This document shows positions 9,106 through 15,960 of a DNA stretch of 64,000 bases, piece after piece; positions within the stretch are counted from its first letter, which is position 1, and the number at the start of each line of letters is the position of its first letter. Where the stretch lies: NCBI RefSeq assembly GCF_020539525.1, contig NZ_JACDXX010000008.1:1-64000 (forward strand). Reading direction: 5' to 3'. Below the pieces are notes generated by a model that made no database searches, was not told the origin of the DNA, and saw nothing but the letters and a program-made list of their open reading frames with translations. This stretch comes from Pseudogemmobacter faecipullorum. Lineage in GTDB: Bacteria; Pseudomonadota; Alphaproteobacteria; Rhodobacterales; Rhodobacteraceae. Position numbers and translations under genes: made by a program.

Positions 9106-10091
9106 ACACGCAGATCGAAACCGCTGATCAGCTGCAAACTGCAGCGCTGCCGACCTCCGTTGACGCTGTGCTGGAGGGGCTCCGGCAGATGCATGTCAGC
9201 ACGGAATGGGATACCCAACTGCGCCGCCATTTCGATCGGCTGCTTCAAGTCAAAGCCGGCGGTGGGCTTACAGCGCGGCCAGCGCTGTTCGCTCAGGGTC
9301 GGGAAACAAGGGGCATTCTGGTCACGCACGCGCCGGGGGGCTGCAAGACGACCCTGGTCAATCACATGCTGAGGACACACCCTGCGCTCAGCAACCGGCA
9401 GCACTATGTCGAGGCAACTGTTCCATCCCCTGCAACCCTGGGCGCGCTTCTGCGGATTATCCTGACCAACAGCGGTTACAATCTCGTCAGTCACAAAGAC
9501 GAACCCCTGAGCCTGACCGAACAATTGAAACGTCGCTTTGCCGCCCAGCAGACCGGGGTTCTCTGGATTGATGAAGCCCAGGACCTGAAAAGTGTGGGCA
9601 AGGACAACATGCTCAGAACGATCAAGAGTTTCATGCAGGCGCCCTTTCCGGTCATCGTGATCCTGAGCGGCACGCCCGATCTTCTCAAGATCATCGAGAG
9701 CGACGAGCAGCTGGACCGCCGGTTTTCAAAGATGAAGCTACCCGCGCTGGACCCCTACAGCTACGCCGACAGGATCCGATCGATCATCGAAAGCTATGCT
9801 TCTGCCGCTGCTCTGGGGGTCGCAGTCGGTGATGACTTGCCACAGCGGCTGATCCACGGATCTCGCAATCTGTTCGGGCGCTGCATCGAAAACATCATCG
9901 GTGCGATTGAGATGGCTTTACGTGAGCGCGACACGTCCCTCACGGATTTCCATTTTGCCGACTACTATGAACTGCAGGAGGGATGCAGTCCCGAGAGCAA
10001 CGTCTATCTCAATGAATATTGGGCCGATATCAGGTTTGGAGTTCACGATGAGGAGGAAGACGCGCCGAGAAAAGGCCATCGATGGCGCTGA
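9102..10091 (+). CDS. tnsC: TnsC/TniB-like AAA+ transposition regulator
   Basis: The 329-residue AAA+ ATPase has Walker A at residues 77-84 (APGGCKTT), Walker B near 153-159 (GVLWIDEAQDL), a sensor-like VILSGTPDLL and an arginine-finger candidate in DRRFSKM. This is the TnsC/TniB layout; the protein would form ATP filaments on target DNA and activate TnsAB. The start at ATG 9102 is chosen because it follows AAAGGAG and overlaps the tnsB stop as ATGA. Nothing resembling TniQ/TnsD, TnsE or a Cas effector follows, so target choice is unexplained. A strong terminator lies 35 bases downstream. Confidence 0.85.
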   Translation: MNTQIETADQLQTAALPTSVDAVLEGLRQMHVSTEWDTQLRRHFDRLLQVKAGGGLTARPALFAQGRETRGILVTHAPGGCKTTLVNHMLRTHPALSNRQHYVEATVPSPATLGALLRIILTNSGYNLVSHKDEPLSLTEQLKRRFAAQQTGVLWIDEAQDLKSVGKDNMLRTIKSFMQAPFPVIVILSGTPDLLKIIESDEQLDRRFSKMKLPALDPYSYADRIRSIIESYASAAALGVAVGDDLPQRLIHGSRNLFGRCIENIIGAIEMALRERDTSLTDFHFADYYELQEGCSPESNVYLNEYWADIRFGVHDEEEDAPRKGHRWR

Positions 10092-10125
10092 CTTCAGACC
10101 CGAATGACTTCAGATTGAGCGAACC

Positions 10126-10155
10126 AAAGGACCGGCACTGTGCCGGTCCTTTTTT
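10126..10155 (+). terminator. Rho-independent terminator after tnsABC
   Basis: A 13-base stem, AAAGGACCGGCAC paired with GTGCCGGTCCTTT around a single T, is followed by a run of T. It closes the tnsABC transcription unit and separates it from the phage genes. Confidence 0.85.
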
Positions 10156-10183
10156 ATGTGCCGGGTCTCAAGGCTGATGCCCA

Positions 10184-10248
10184 GCCTGGCAGAATATCCC
10201 TGAACGCCTGGCAAAATAACTATGATCTGCAAAATGATGCCAATCAAG
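10184..10248 (+). repeat. three tandem ~22-bp repeats
   Basis: GCCTGGCAGAATA (10184) and GCCTGGCAAAATA (10206) start exactly 22 bases apart, and a weaker copy CTGCAAAAT starts at 10227. A further related copy, GCTTGGCAAAAG, is at 10287. Spacing of about 22 bases resembles TnsB-binding arrays at Tn7-like ends or iterons of a replication origin. Which of these applies cannot be told from the sequence. Confidence 0.45.
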
Positions 10249-10432
10249 TAATTGATATTGTTTACTTAAATATCGCCGAATTTGCAGCTTGGCAAAAGTG
10301 GTCTTGTTTTTACAGCCAGCTTTCTGCAAAGTCGGTTTCTGCTGTTCTCCCGATGCTTCTGGGTTTTATCGGGGGCACTGTCTCTCTCTTCTTCCCGGCA
10401 TATTTTCAGGCATTCTGCGCCGGGCTGGCCTG

Positions 10433-10654
10433 ATGCGGCTTTCATCCATCGAAAAGACGGATCATGTCCGTTATGGCCGTGAGCCTGTCTCAGATTATTG
10501 GTCAGCAATCTGGCGGCTTGTGCCGTATCTGGACAGTCTTGGCTGGACAGAGGTTGATGACCTTCCCTTCGCTGCTGAGCTTGTTTGCGATATTTTTTGG
10601 GTCACCCATGCCGAATTGCGGGCTGACCTTAAAAAGGCGCGGGGGTCGTTCTGA
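10433..10654 (+). CDS. small phage protein of unknown function
   Basis: This 73-residue frame starts at ATG 10433 and ends in TGATG, overlapping the VP2 start by one base, which argues for coupled translation. It contains HVRYGREPVSDYWSAIWRLV and AELVCDIFWVTHAELRADLK: acidic, Trp-rich, without membrane segment. I recognise no family. An upstream hydrophobic frame also ends in TGATG at this start (ending FIGGTVSLFFPAYFQAFCAG) but lacks a convincing start codon, so it is not called. It is likely a phage gene because of its position and coupling. Confidence 0.5.
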   Translation: MRLSSIEKTDHVRYGREPVSDYWSAIWRLVPYLDSLGWTEVDDLPFAAELVCDIFWVTHAELRADLKKARGSF

Positions 10655-11553
10655 TGGTCGACCTTGCGGGAGCCGGAGCCATTATCAGTGGCCTCGGCGG
10701 TCTCTTCGGTAAGAAGCAAAAGCTCTATAAAATGGATGGCCAGATTTGGGATGCCGCACGCGGCGCTCGTCTGGCCTCTGAGGACTTTGGCTTCAATCCC
10801 CTGACGCTTCTCAACACGCCTACCAACGGTGGCACAGCCTATGGTGGTGGCCCCTCCATGGGTGAGAGCATCGGCAACGCTATGATGCTTCTCGCTGATA
10901 ACCTCGGCGGGAAAGATAAGGGGATGGACCCTGCTGCCCAGCAGGTCACCCGGCTGGCTAACCAAAATGCAGAGCTTAAGCGCAAGCTTGACAGTCAGAC
11001 CATTCGGCCCAAAGTAGGCGGGATCTATGCGCAAACCGAGGCTGTGCCTTCGCTTGCGTCCGCCTTGGGGAAATCGAATGGTCAACCAGCTTCTGGTTCT
11101 GTCTCTCGCGTCAATGCTTCTCGTGGTTCTGGGGCTGTTTCTGCAGACCCTTCTGGGTTAACACCTCTCCCCACTTCTGAGGCGACTGACCCTCGACGTA
11201 AAGTTGAGGATAGCCCTGTCAAAACCCACAGTGGCTTCATGGTCATCGATAACCCGTATTTCGGGCGCTTGCGCGTTCCCACTCTCGATGGGGATGAGGC
11301 ATTGCAATGGTACGATTATCCAAGCCTTGCCGGGATTTATGCTGGCAATAAGGCATGGGATATCGGCACCAGCGTTGGCACCTATGGCCGTAACAAGTTC
11401 ATTTCAAATTTTGGTCTGTCTCCCCATGATTGGTGGAACGGTAAAAAATATGATGTGAATCCTGACGGCTACAATGAGCAAGGGAAGCCATTCTGGCGCG
11501 TTCCGGGTGGGACCACTTGGAACCCTCCCAAAAAGCACCGCAAAAACCAATGA
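10654..11553 (+). CDS. Microviridae DNA pilot protein (VP2/H-like)
   Basis: The 299-residue protein begins MVDLAGAGAIISGLGGLFGK, the glycine-rich hydrophobic N-terminus typical of microvirus pilot proteins. DGQIWDAARGARLASEDFGF, NPLTLL and a helical stretch with VTRLANQNAELKRKLD (residues 95-115) follow. Such proteins form the tube that carries the ssDNA genome through the envelope. Its position directly before a J-like gene and the capsid gene supports the call, and so does the C-terminal GTTWNPPKKHRKNQ basic tail. It overlaps the small downstream gene as ATGA. Confidence 0.8.
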   Translation: MVDLAGAGAIISGLGGLFGKKQKLYKMDGQIWDAARGARLASEDFGFNPLTLLNTPTNGGTAYGGGPSMGESIGNAMMLLADNLGGKDKGMDPAAQQVTRLANQNAELKRKLDSQTIRPKVGGIYAQTEAVPSLASALGKSNGQPASGSVSRVNASRGSGAVSADPSGLTPLPTSEATDPRRKVEDSPVKTHSGFMVIDNPYFGRLRVPTLDGDEALQWYDYPSLAGIYAGNKAWDIGTSVGTYGRNKFISNFGLSPHDWWNGKKYDVNPDGYNEQGKPFWRVPGGTTWNPPKKHRKNQ

Positions 11554-11648
11554 AGCGCTGCAAGAAATGCGCTGAACGCCGGGCCGCTTTGAAGCGGACC
11601 GCGAAAAAACTCATCATCAAAATTCGCCCGAAAGGAAAAGCTCAATGA
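11550..11648 (+). CDS. 32-residue basic J-like DNA-binding protein
   Basis: The frame reads MKRCKKCAERRAALKRTAKK then LIIKIRPKGKAQ, with roughly 40 percent Lys plus Arg and a CxxC pair. It begins inside the VP2 stop (ATGA) and its own stop overlaps the capsid start (ATGA again), so it is embedded in a tightly coupled chain. Microviruses encode a very small basic protein (J in phiX174, VP8 in gokushoviruses) that binds the genome inside the capsid; size, charge and position fit. Function is inferred, not proven. Confidence 0.7.
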   Translation: MKRCKKCAERRAALKRTAKKLIIKIRPKGKAQ

Positions 11649-13228
11649 GCTTCCAAACCCCTCGCAACACGCGCCGGGAGCATCGGACTATTGTCGATCG
11701 TACTCGCGCTGGAAAACTCAATCCCTGCATGGCTGTGGCCGTGCGCGGCAATGAAGGCGGGATGCTGTCTCAGTCCATCACTATGGAGCTGGACCCTATC
11801 GCTGGCCGTATGATCACGCCTATCACCGCAGAATTCATTTCGGTCTTTGTTCCGGTGCAGGCCATGTATGCCCTGCGCTTCCCGAATGATGCATATGCGG
11901 GGCTTACTGAGGTTCTGCGTGAAAAACTGGCCAACGGTGAAATCCTGTTCGGCCTCGACCATTCGCCGGGTGAAATCTCGGACCGGATGGGTATCAACCC
12001 GGTCAGTATCTCTGGCAATAAGCGCGTTTTGACTGCCGCGCTCTTTGCTCATAACGCGGCTGTCAATCATCTTCGCTTGCGCAAGTACACTTACGCAACG
12101 CAGCTTCTCGCCACGAATAATGTGGTCACCCCCGCCCTGATCGGTCAGACGGTCCTTGATCGCTTCAACGCTGTTCTTGATCCTGATGACCGTATCAACG
12201 GCGCTGTGCAGCTTGATATTCCGAATATGCAGCTGCCCGTTTCGGGCGTTGGCTTTGAAGCTGCTAACCCGGTTACGGGTAGCGTTGCTGCAAAGCTTGA
12301 TGCTGGTTCTTCTGCTTCTCGTACTGTTCCTGTCGCAATGAGCGATAACACCTCGGGTCGTCGTCTTGCTGTTGAGAATTCTGGCACTGGCGCTACTCTT
12401 GCGCCGAAAGTTTTCGCTCAGTTGAATGGCCTTGTGGCCGGTGGTGTCTCTCTCTCGGATTTCTATAATGCCGAGAAAATGGATAGTCTGACTCGCACCA
12501 TGCGCCAGATCGTGGATGATAATCCCGAATATGGCGAGGAAATGGTCCTTCGCTGGGCGCATGGCCTGTCTGTTGACAGTGGCAAAACTCCCTTCGTGAT
12601 CCACCAGCAAACCCAGCAATTCGGCCGCAATATCGTTGGCGCAACTGATACCTCTGGTATTCAGACTGATGTTATGCGCTCTGATATGGGTCTCACCATG
12701 CAATTCTCGGTGCCGATCCCACGCACTGAGCTCGGCGGCATGATCGTCACATTCTGCACTGTGAAGCCTGACGAAACTATTTCCAGTCAGCCCCACCCCA
12801 TTCTTTCCGAACCTTGGGGCGCTGATAACTTCGCCGCGGATGAATTGAAAATTGATCCTGTGCCGGTGACCATGCGTCAGCTTGACAGCAATATCCTTGC
12901 TGCAAGCGAAAGCACTGTGGCGGCTTATGTCGGCCATAATGAACTGAAAAAGACCTATGTCTCTTACGGTCTCTCGCGTCGTCTCGACGCCTCGACGGTC
13001 GAAAACAAAACCGCCGTCTGGCAGCTTAACGTTCCGCTGTCGGTCACGCCGAATAATATCCTCTATCCTGAAAACCTCTCGCACTATCCGTTCGCGGATC
13101 AGAATGCAGAGGTCTGCACTTACACGGTGACCAGCAACGCGGTCATTCAAACCCCGATGATCTTCGGTCCGACCCCGGTCGAAACCCTCGCCATCATCGG
13201 CGCAGAAGATATCTTCGAGCAGGAGTGA
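11645..13228 (+). CDS. Microviridae major capsid protein VP1
   Basis: This 527-residue protein starts SFQTPRNTRREHRTIVDRTR, then GGMLSQSITMELDPIAGRMI and VFVPVQAMYALRFP. It ends with NNILYPENLSHYPFADQNAE and TPMIFGPTPVETLAIIGAED. I recognise this as the F-type capsid protein of microviruses reported from Rhodobacterales and relatives (the group around Ruegeria and Citromicrobium microviruses). Length is normal for VP1 and the frame is unbroken. GGAAAAG precedes the ATG. The protein forms the single-jelly-roll shell. Exact subfamily needs a tree. Confidence 0.85.
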   Translation: MSFQTPRNTRREHRTIVDRTRAGKLNPCMAVAVRGNEGGMLSQSITMELDPIAGRMITPITAEFISVFVPVQAMYALRFPNDAYAGLTEVLREKLANGEILFGLDHSPGEISDRMGINPVSISGNKRVLTAALFAHNAAVNHLRLRKYTYATQLLATNNVVTPALIGQTVLDRFNAVLDPDDRINGAVQLDIPNMQLPVSGVGFEAANPVTGSVAAKLDAGSSASRTVPVAMSDNTSGRRLAVENSGTGATLAPKVFAQLNGLVAGGVSLSDFYNAEKMDSLTRTMRQIVDDNPEYGEEMVLRWAHGLSVDSGKTPFVIHQQTQQFGRNIVGATDTSGIQTDVMRSDMGLTMQFSVPIPRTELGGMIVTFCTVKPDETISSQPHPILSEPWGADNFAADELKIDPVPVTMRQLDSNILAASESTVAAYVGHNELKKTYVSYGLSRRLDASTVENKTAVWQLNVPLSVTPNNILYPENLSHYPFADQNAEVCTYTVTSNAVIQTPMIFGPTPVETLAIIGAEDIFEQE

Positions 13229-13230
13229 TC

Positions 13231-13683
13231 ATGAATATCACCGCTAAATCTTCCCTCGTCTCTGCAAAGGGCGGTCGCATCGAGTACGTCTCGCCGGACG
13301 GTGAACTTCTTCGTGCGGTCGACGTTCCGCCTGGCATCGTCTCCGCCCTGCAATATCTCCAGCTGGCCCCTGAGGGGGCCACTATGGAGATCGCCGAAGG
13401 CATCGAGGTTGTCTCGCCTCGCTCGTCTGTGGGTATTCAGGAATACGGTGAAGGCGCTTTCGAAAGCGGCGCTAACCCCGATTTCCGGCCCACCAGTGCG
13501 ACCACTAACGCCCTGCAGATGGCGCTCTCTATGCGTAAACTCCAATCCATGTCGAAAACCATCGACGCCCGCATGAGCGCCCTGCAGAATATGGAGCGTA
13601 TCCCGCAGAACCCTGCGCCCTCCCCTGCCCCTGAAACTGATCCTGTGATCGAGCCAGTCACGCCGGAGCCTGACCCGGCATGA
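13231..13683 (+). CDS. phage protein of unknown function downstream of capsid
   Basis: The 150-residue product begins MNITAKSSLVSAKGGRIEYV, has GIQEYGEGAFESGANPDFRP in the middle, a helix with NALQMALSMRKLQSMSKTID, and a Pro/Glu-rich tail (NPAPSPAPETDPVIEPVTPE). ATG 13231 is preferred over GTG 13225 because AGGAG lies five bases before it. Position and size would fit an internal scaffolding protein (VP3), but I see no decisive motif. The stop overlaps the next start as ATGA. Confidence 0.6.
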   Translation: MNITAKSSLVSAKGGRIEYVSPDGELLRAVDVPPGIVSALQYLQLAPEGATMEIAEGIEVVSPRSSVGIQEYGEGAFESGANPDFRPTSATTNALQMALSMRKLQSMSKTIDARMSALQNMERIPQNPAPSPAPETDPVIEPVTPEPDPA

Positions 13684-14009
13684 CATCACGGCGCTATGTG
13701 AAGCGCATCTGGCGCGTCCCGAAAGATCGGGGCGCGTTGGAATACTTCGCCACGCTCGTGGTGAAAGCGCTCGTCAAACACGGCTGGCCCGCAAAATGGG
13801 AGCCAGTCCTGACCACTAACGGCTTTGAAATTCAGAGCCACGATCACGGTAACAATCTGCCCCCTGACTTCCTTCACGCTGCCGAAATGGCGGTGCGGAT
13901 CACTGCTCGCACCTATCGGGTCGATGTGGCCAGCTATGGCAACGTCTATGAGCTGGCCCGCAATTATGAAGTCACCAAAGGCGGGCATTTCAAGGAAGTG
14001 AAGCACTGA
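13680..14009 (+). CDS. small phage protein of unknown function
   Basis: This 109-residue protein is basic at the N-terminus (MTSRRYVKRIWRVPKDRG), with HGWPAKWEPVLTTNGFEIQS, HDHGNNLPPDFLHAAEMAVR and TYRVDVASYGNVYELARNYE. It is soluble, with several histidines, but no metal site or enzyme motif that I can name. It is coupled to both neighbours (ATGA at 13680, one-base overlap with the amidase at 14009), so it is very likely expressed. Because the next gene is a lysis amidase, a helper role in lysis is possible but only a guess. Confidence 0.6.
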   Translation: MTSRRYVKRIWRVPKDRGALEYFATLVVKALVKHGWPAKWEPVLTTNGFEIQSHDHGNNLPPDFLHAAEMAVRITARTYRVDVASYGNVYELARNYEVTKGGHFKEVKH

Positions 14010-14695
14010 TGTATTTCCATGGCAAAAATCGCGTCCCTGTAACCGAAGCAATTCTGCATTGCGCTGCGATCCCGACAGGTTACTTCAAGGGGGCCAGCCC
14101 CTTTGAAGTCTTCTCTAAAGTTAATCAGTGGCATACTGAGAGAGGCTTCAAAAACGGCTTTGGCTATCATGCTTTGATTATGCCAAGCGGCGTCGTCTAT
14201 AAGGGGCGCCCTTATGACATGATCGGCGCTCATACCCTTGGGAAGAATTCCGGAACTATCGGCATTCTACTGATCGAGAGTGTAAAGATTGAGCGTATTG
14301 GCCAGTTTTATGACTACTTTACTGAGCGGCAGTATGGCGCTCTGAGGATCTTTCTTCGCCAGTTCCCGGGGCTGACTAAGGTCAGCGGTCATAATGACTA
14401 CGCTAAAAGGCTTTGCCCCGGTTTCATGGTTAATTCTGATGAATGGCTCTTAACAAAGGGTGGGCTTCTTAGTCCTACCTATGCAGCGTGGGAGACCTCC
14501 GAAAGGCTGTATAATAATGATTATATCCATCTGCTTATGCAGAATGGTCAGCCCTCGCGCATTAATGCAGAAAGCTTCATTACTTACACCGGTAGCCATG
14601 ATCATTATCTTTCCCTTGGTGGAAAGTATGATTTGCCTGTGAAGCCTGCCAAGAAAATCTGCCTGGAAGAAATGAGGCAAAACGCTCGAAAATAA
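14009..14695 (+). CDS. phage N-acetylmuramoyl-L-alanine amidase (T7-lysozyme-like)
   Basis: The 228-residue protein has an amidase_2 fold in its first 140 residues: zinc ligands His17 (AILHCAAIP), His128 (VSGHNDYAK) and Cys136 (RLCPGF), matching the H17/H122/C130 pattern of T7 lysozyme, plus FGYHALIMPSGVVYKGRP and GRPYDMIGAHTLGKNSGTIG. It would cut the bond between MurNAc and L-Ala of peptidoglycan, for release or entry. The C-terminal 90 residues are unassigned. Amidases of this type are usual in tailed phages but not in classical microviruses, which lyse by inhibiting MraY. Confidence 0.8.
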   Translation: MYFHGKNRVPVTEAILHCAAIPTGYFKGASPFEVFSKVNQWHTERGFKNGFGYHALIMPSGVVYKGRPYDMIGAHTLGKNSGTIGILLIESVKIERIGQFYDYFTERQYGALRIFLRQFPGLTKVSGHNDYAKRLCPGFMVNSDEWLLTKGGLLSPTYAAWETSERLYNNDYIHLLMQNGQPSRINAESFITYTGSHDHYLSLGGKYDLPVKPAKKICLEEMRQNARK

Positions 14696-14704
14696 TTCCA
14701 GCCT

Positions 14705-14736
14705 CCCCGCCCGCCTAGTGAATACGGCGGGCGGGG
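14705..14736 (+). other. perfect 11-bp hairpin between amidase and Rep genes
   Basis: CCCCGCCCGCC (14705-14715) pairs exactly with GGCGGGCGGGG (14726-14736) around the A/T-rich loop TAGTGAATAC. There is no T-run behind it, so it is a poor Rho-independent terminator. In a single-stranded genome this hairpin would fold strongly, and it lies just before the replication gene; a role as origin or packaging signal is possible. Confidence 0.6.
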
Positions 14737-14793
14737 TCCTGTGCATCCCTTGTTCCTGTATGCACTTAAAGACACTCGAAAGGCTCAATTCCC

Positions 14794-15960
14794 GTGTGTA
14801 CTCGTCCGATCACCCAAGATGGCCGTACCTTTGCATGTCGCACCTGCGACGAATGCATTGCCACCCGCCGGCACGGATGGGTAGCCCGTGCCATGGCCGA
14901 AAAGGCCGAAAACAAGCACGCTCTCTGCGTTGCGCTTACTTACTCCGATGAAACCCAAGAGGGCCGGGACGGCGCTCGTTTCTTCTGCTATGCGGACGTT
15001 CGCGCTTTTGTTAAGCGCCTCAAGTCAGCCCTTCGCCGCGCGAAGCTCTCTGATACAGTCCGTTTCATTTGTGCCGGGGAGCAAGGCGACCGCAATGGCC
15101 GCTGCCATTGGCACATGGTTCTTTTCTCTGATGTGGATCTCACTCAGGCCGGGTCTATCTCTGGTAAATTCGGCCCTATCACTGACAGAGCTTCATTAAT
15201 CAGCGTGGGCAAGCATATGCGTCGCCTCAACTGGTCGCTCTGGCCCTTCGGCTTCGTAACATTTCAGGAGCCGGATCAAGGCGGGATGTCCTACGTCCTT
15301 TCGTATTGTCTTAAAGACCAGTTCACTGTCGAAAATTCGCAAGGTACGATGCGCGAAGCAAAAGCCGAGAATTTCGCTACTGGTCTATTCAGAATGTCCA
15401 AGCGTCCAGCCATAGGCGAGCGCTGGCTCATTCGTAAAATGGAAGCCCTCGACGCCACCGGCTCGGTGCTTCCCTCTCTCAATATCAAAATCCCGGATTT
15501 CGCAGGCTATTGGCAGCCTAGCGGCTCGTTCCGCAAGAAGCTGCTCTGGCACCTCGTGGCGCTTAACAAGCGCTCTCTCTGGACCTATGGGCGCAATGCG
15601 CCTCAATGGTCCGCCCTGCTCTCAAGCTGCTCGGATAACGAGTCAGATATGGAAATCCTCAATGGCACGTTCATCGAAGAAAAAATCGACCCCAAGCACA
15701 AAATCACAAAGCTCGGTCGCCAGCTCGAAAGTTACTCAAACTTCCGCGACAAACGTCGCGCGGAGCAGGCTTCCGGACCCTGTATCTGTTATCAGTGCTG
15801 TAAGCTTGAAGACCCGCATACGCTCATTTCAGGAGGGCGTATCACTCGTATCGAATACGAGGGCGATGAGGTCGAATACTATTGGTACCACAAGGACCAC
15901 GGTGTCGAATATTCCGTCCGCCACGAAAGTTGCAAATACCTCCCGGACGGTCCGTTCTGA
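14794..15960 (+). CDS. Microviridae replication initiator (HUH endonuclease, VP4/gpA-like)
   Basis: The 388-residue protein has the rolling-circle initiator layout: N-terminal CRTCDECIATRRHGWVARAM (typical microvirus start with Cys pairs), motif 1 ALCVALTYSD, motif 2 GRCHWHMVLF with His105 and His107, and motif 3 MSYVLSYCLKDQF with Tyr167 and Tyr171 spaced YxxxY as in phiX174 gpA. It nicks the origin on double-stranded replicative DNA and becomes joined to the 5' end. The start is GTG 14794 with AAAGG upstream; the resulting MCTRP start fits family members. A Cys-rich C-terminal segment (CICYQCCKLE) may bind metal. Confidence 0.85.
   Translation: MCTRPITQDGRTFACRTCDECIATRRHGWVARAMAEKAENKHALCVALTYSDETQEGRDGARFFCYADVRAFVKRLKSALRRAKLSDTVRFICAGEQGDRNGRCHWHMVLFSDVDLTQAGSISGKFGPITDRASLISVGKHMRRLNWSLWPFGFVTFQEPDQGGMSYVLSYCLKDQFTVENSQGTMREAKAENFATGLFRMSKRPAIGERWLIRKMEALDATGSVLPSLNIKIPDFAGYWQPSGSFRKKLLWHLVALNKRSLWTYGRNAPQWSALLSSCSDNESDMEILNGTFIEEKIDPKHKITKLGRQLESYSNFRDKRRAEQASGPCICYQCCKLEDPHTLISGGRITRIEYEGDEVEYYWYHKDHGVEYSVRHESCKYLPDGPF

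Noticed and set aside
11642-13150. 502-codon minus-strand open frame
   Set aside because: It lies antisense to the microvirus capsid gene; the translation (for example ADLCILIRERIVREVFRIED) has no family features and the plus-strand VP1 fully explains the sequence.
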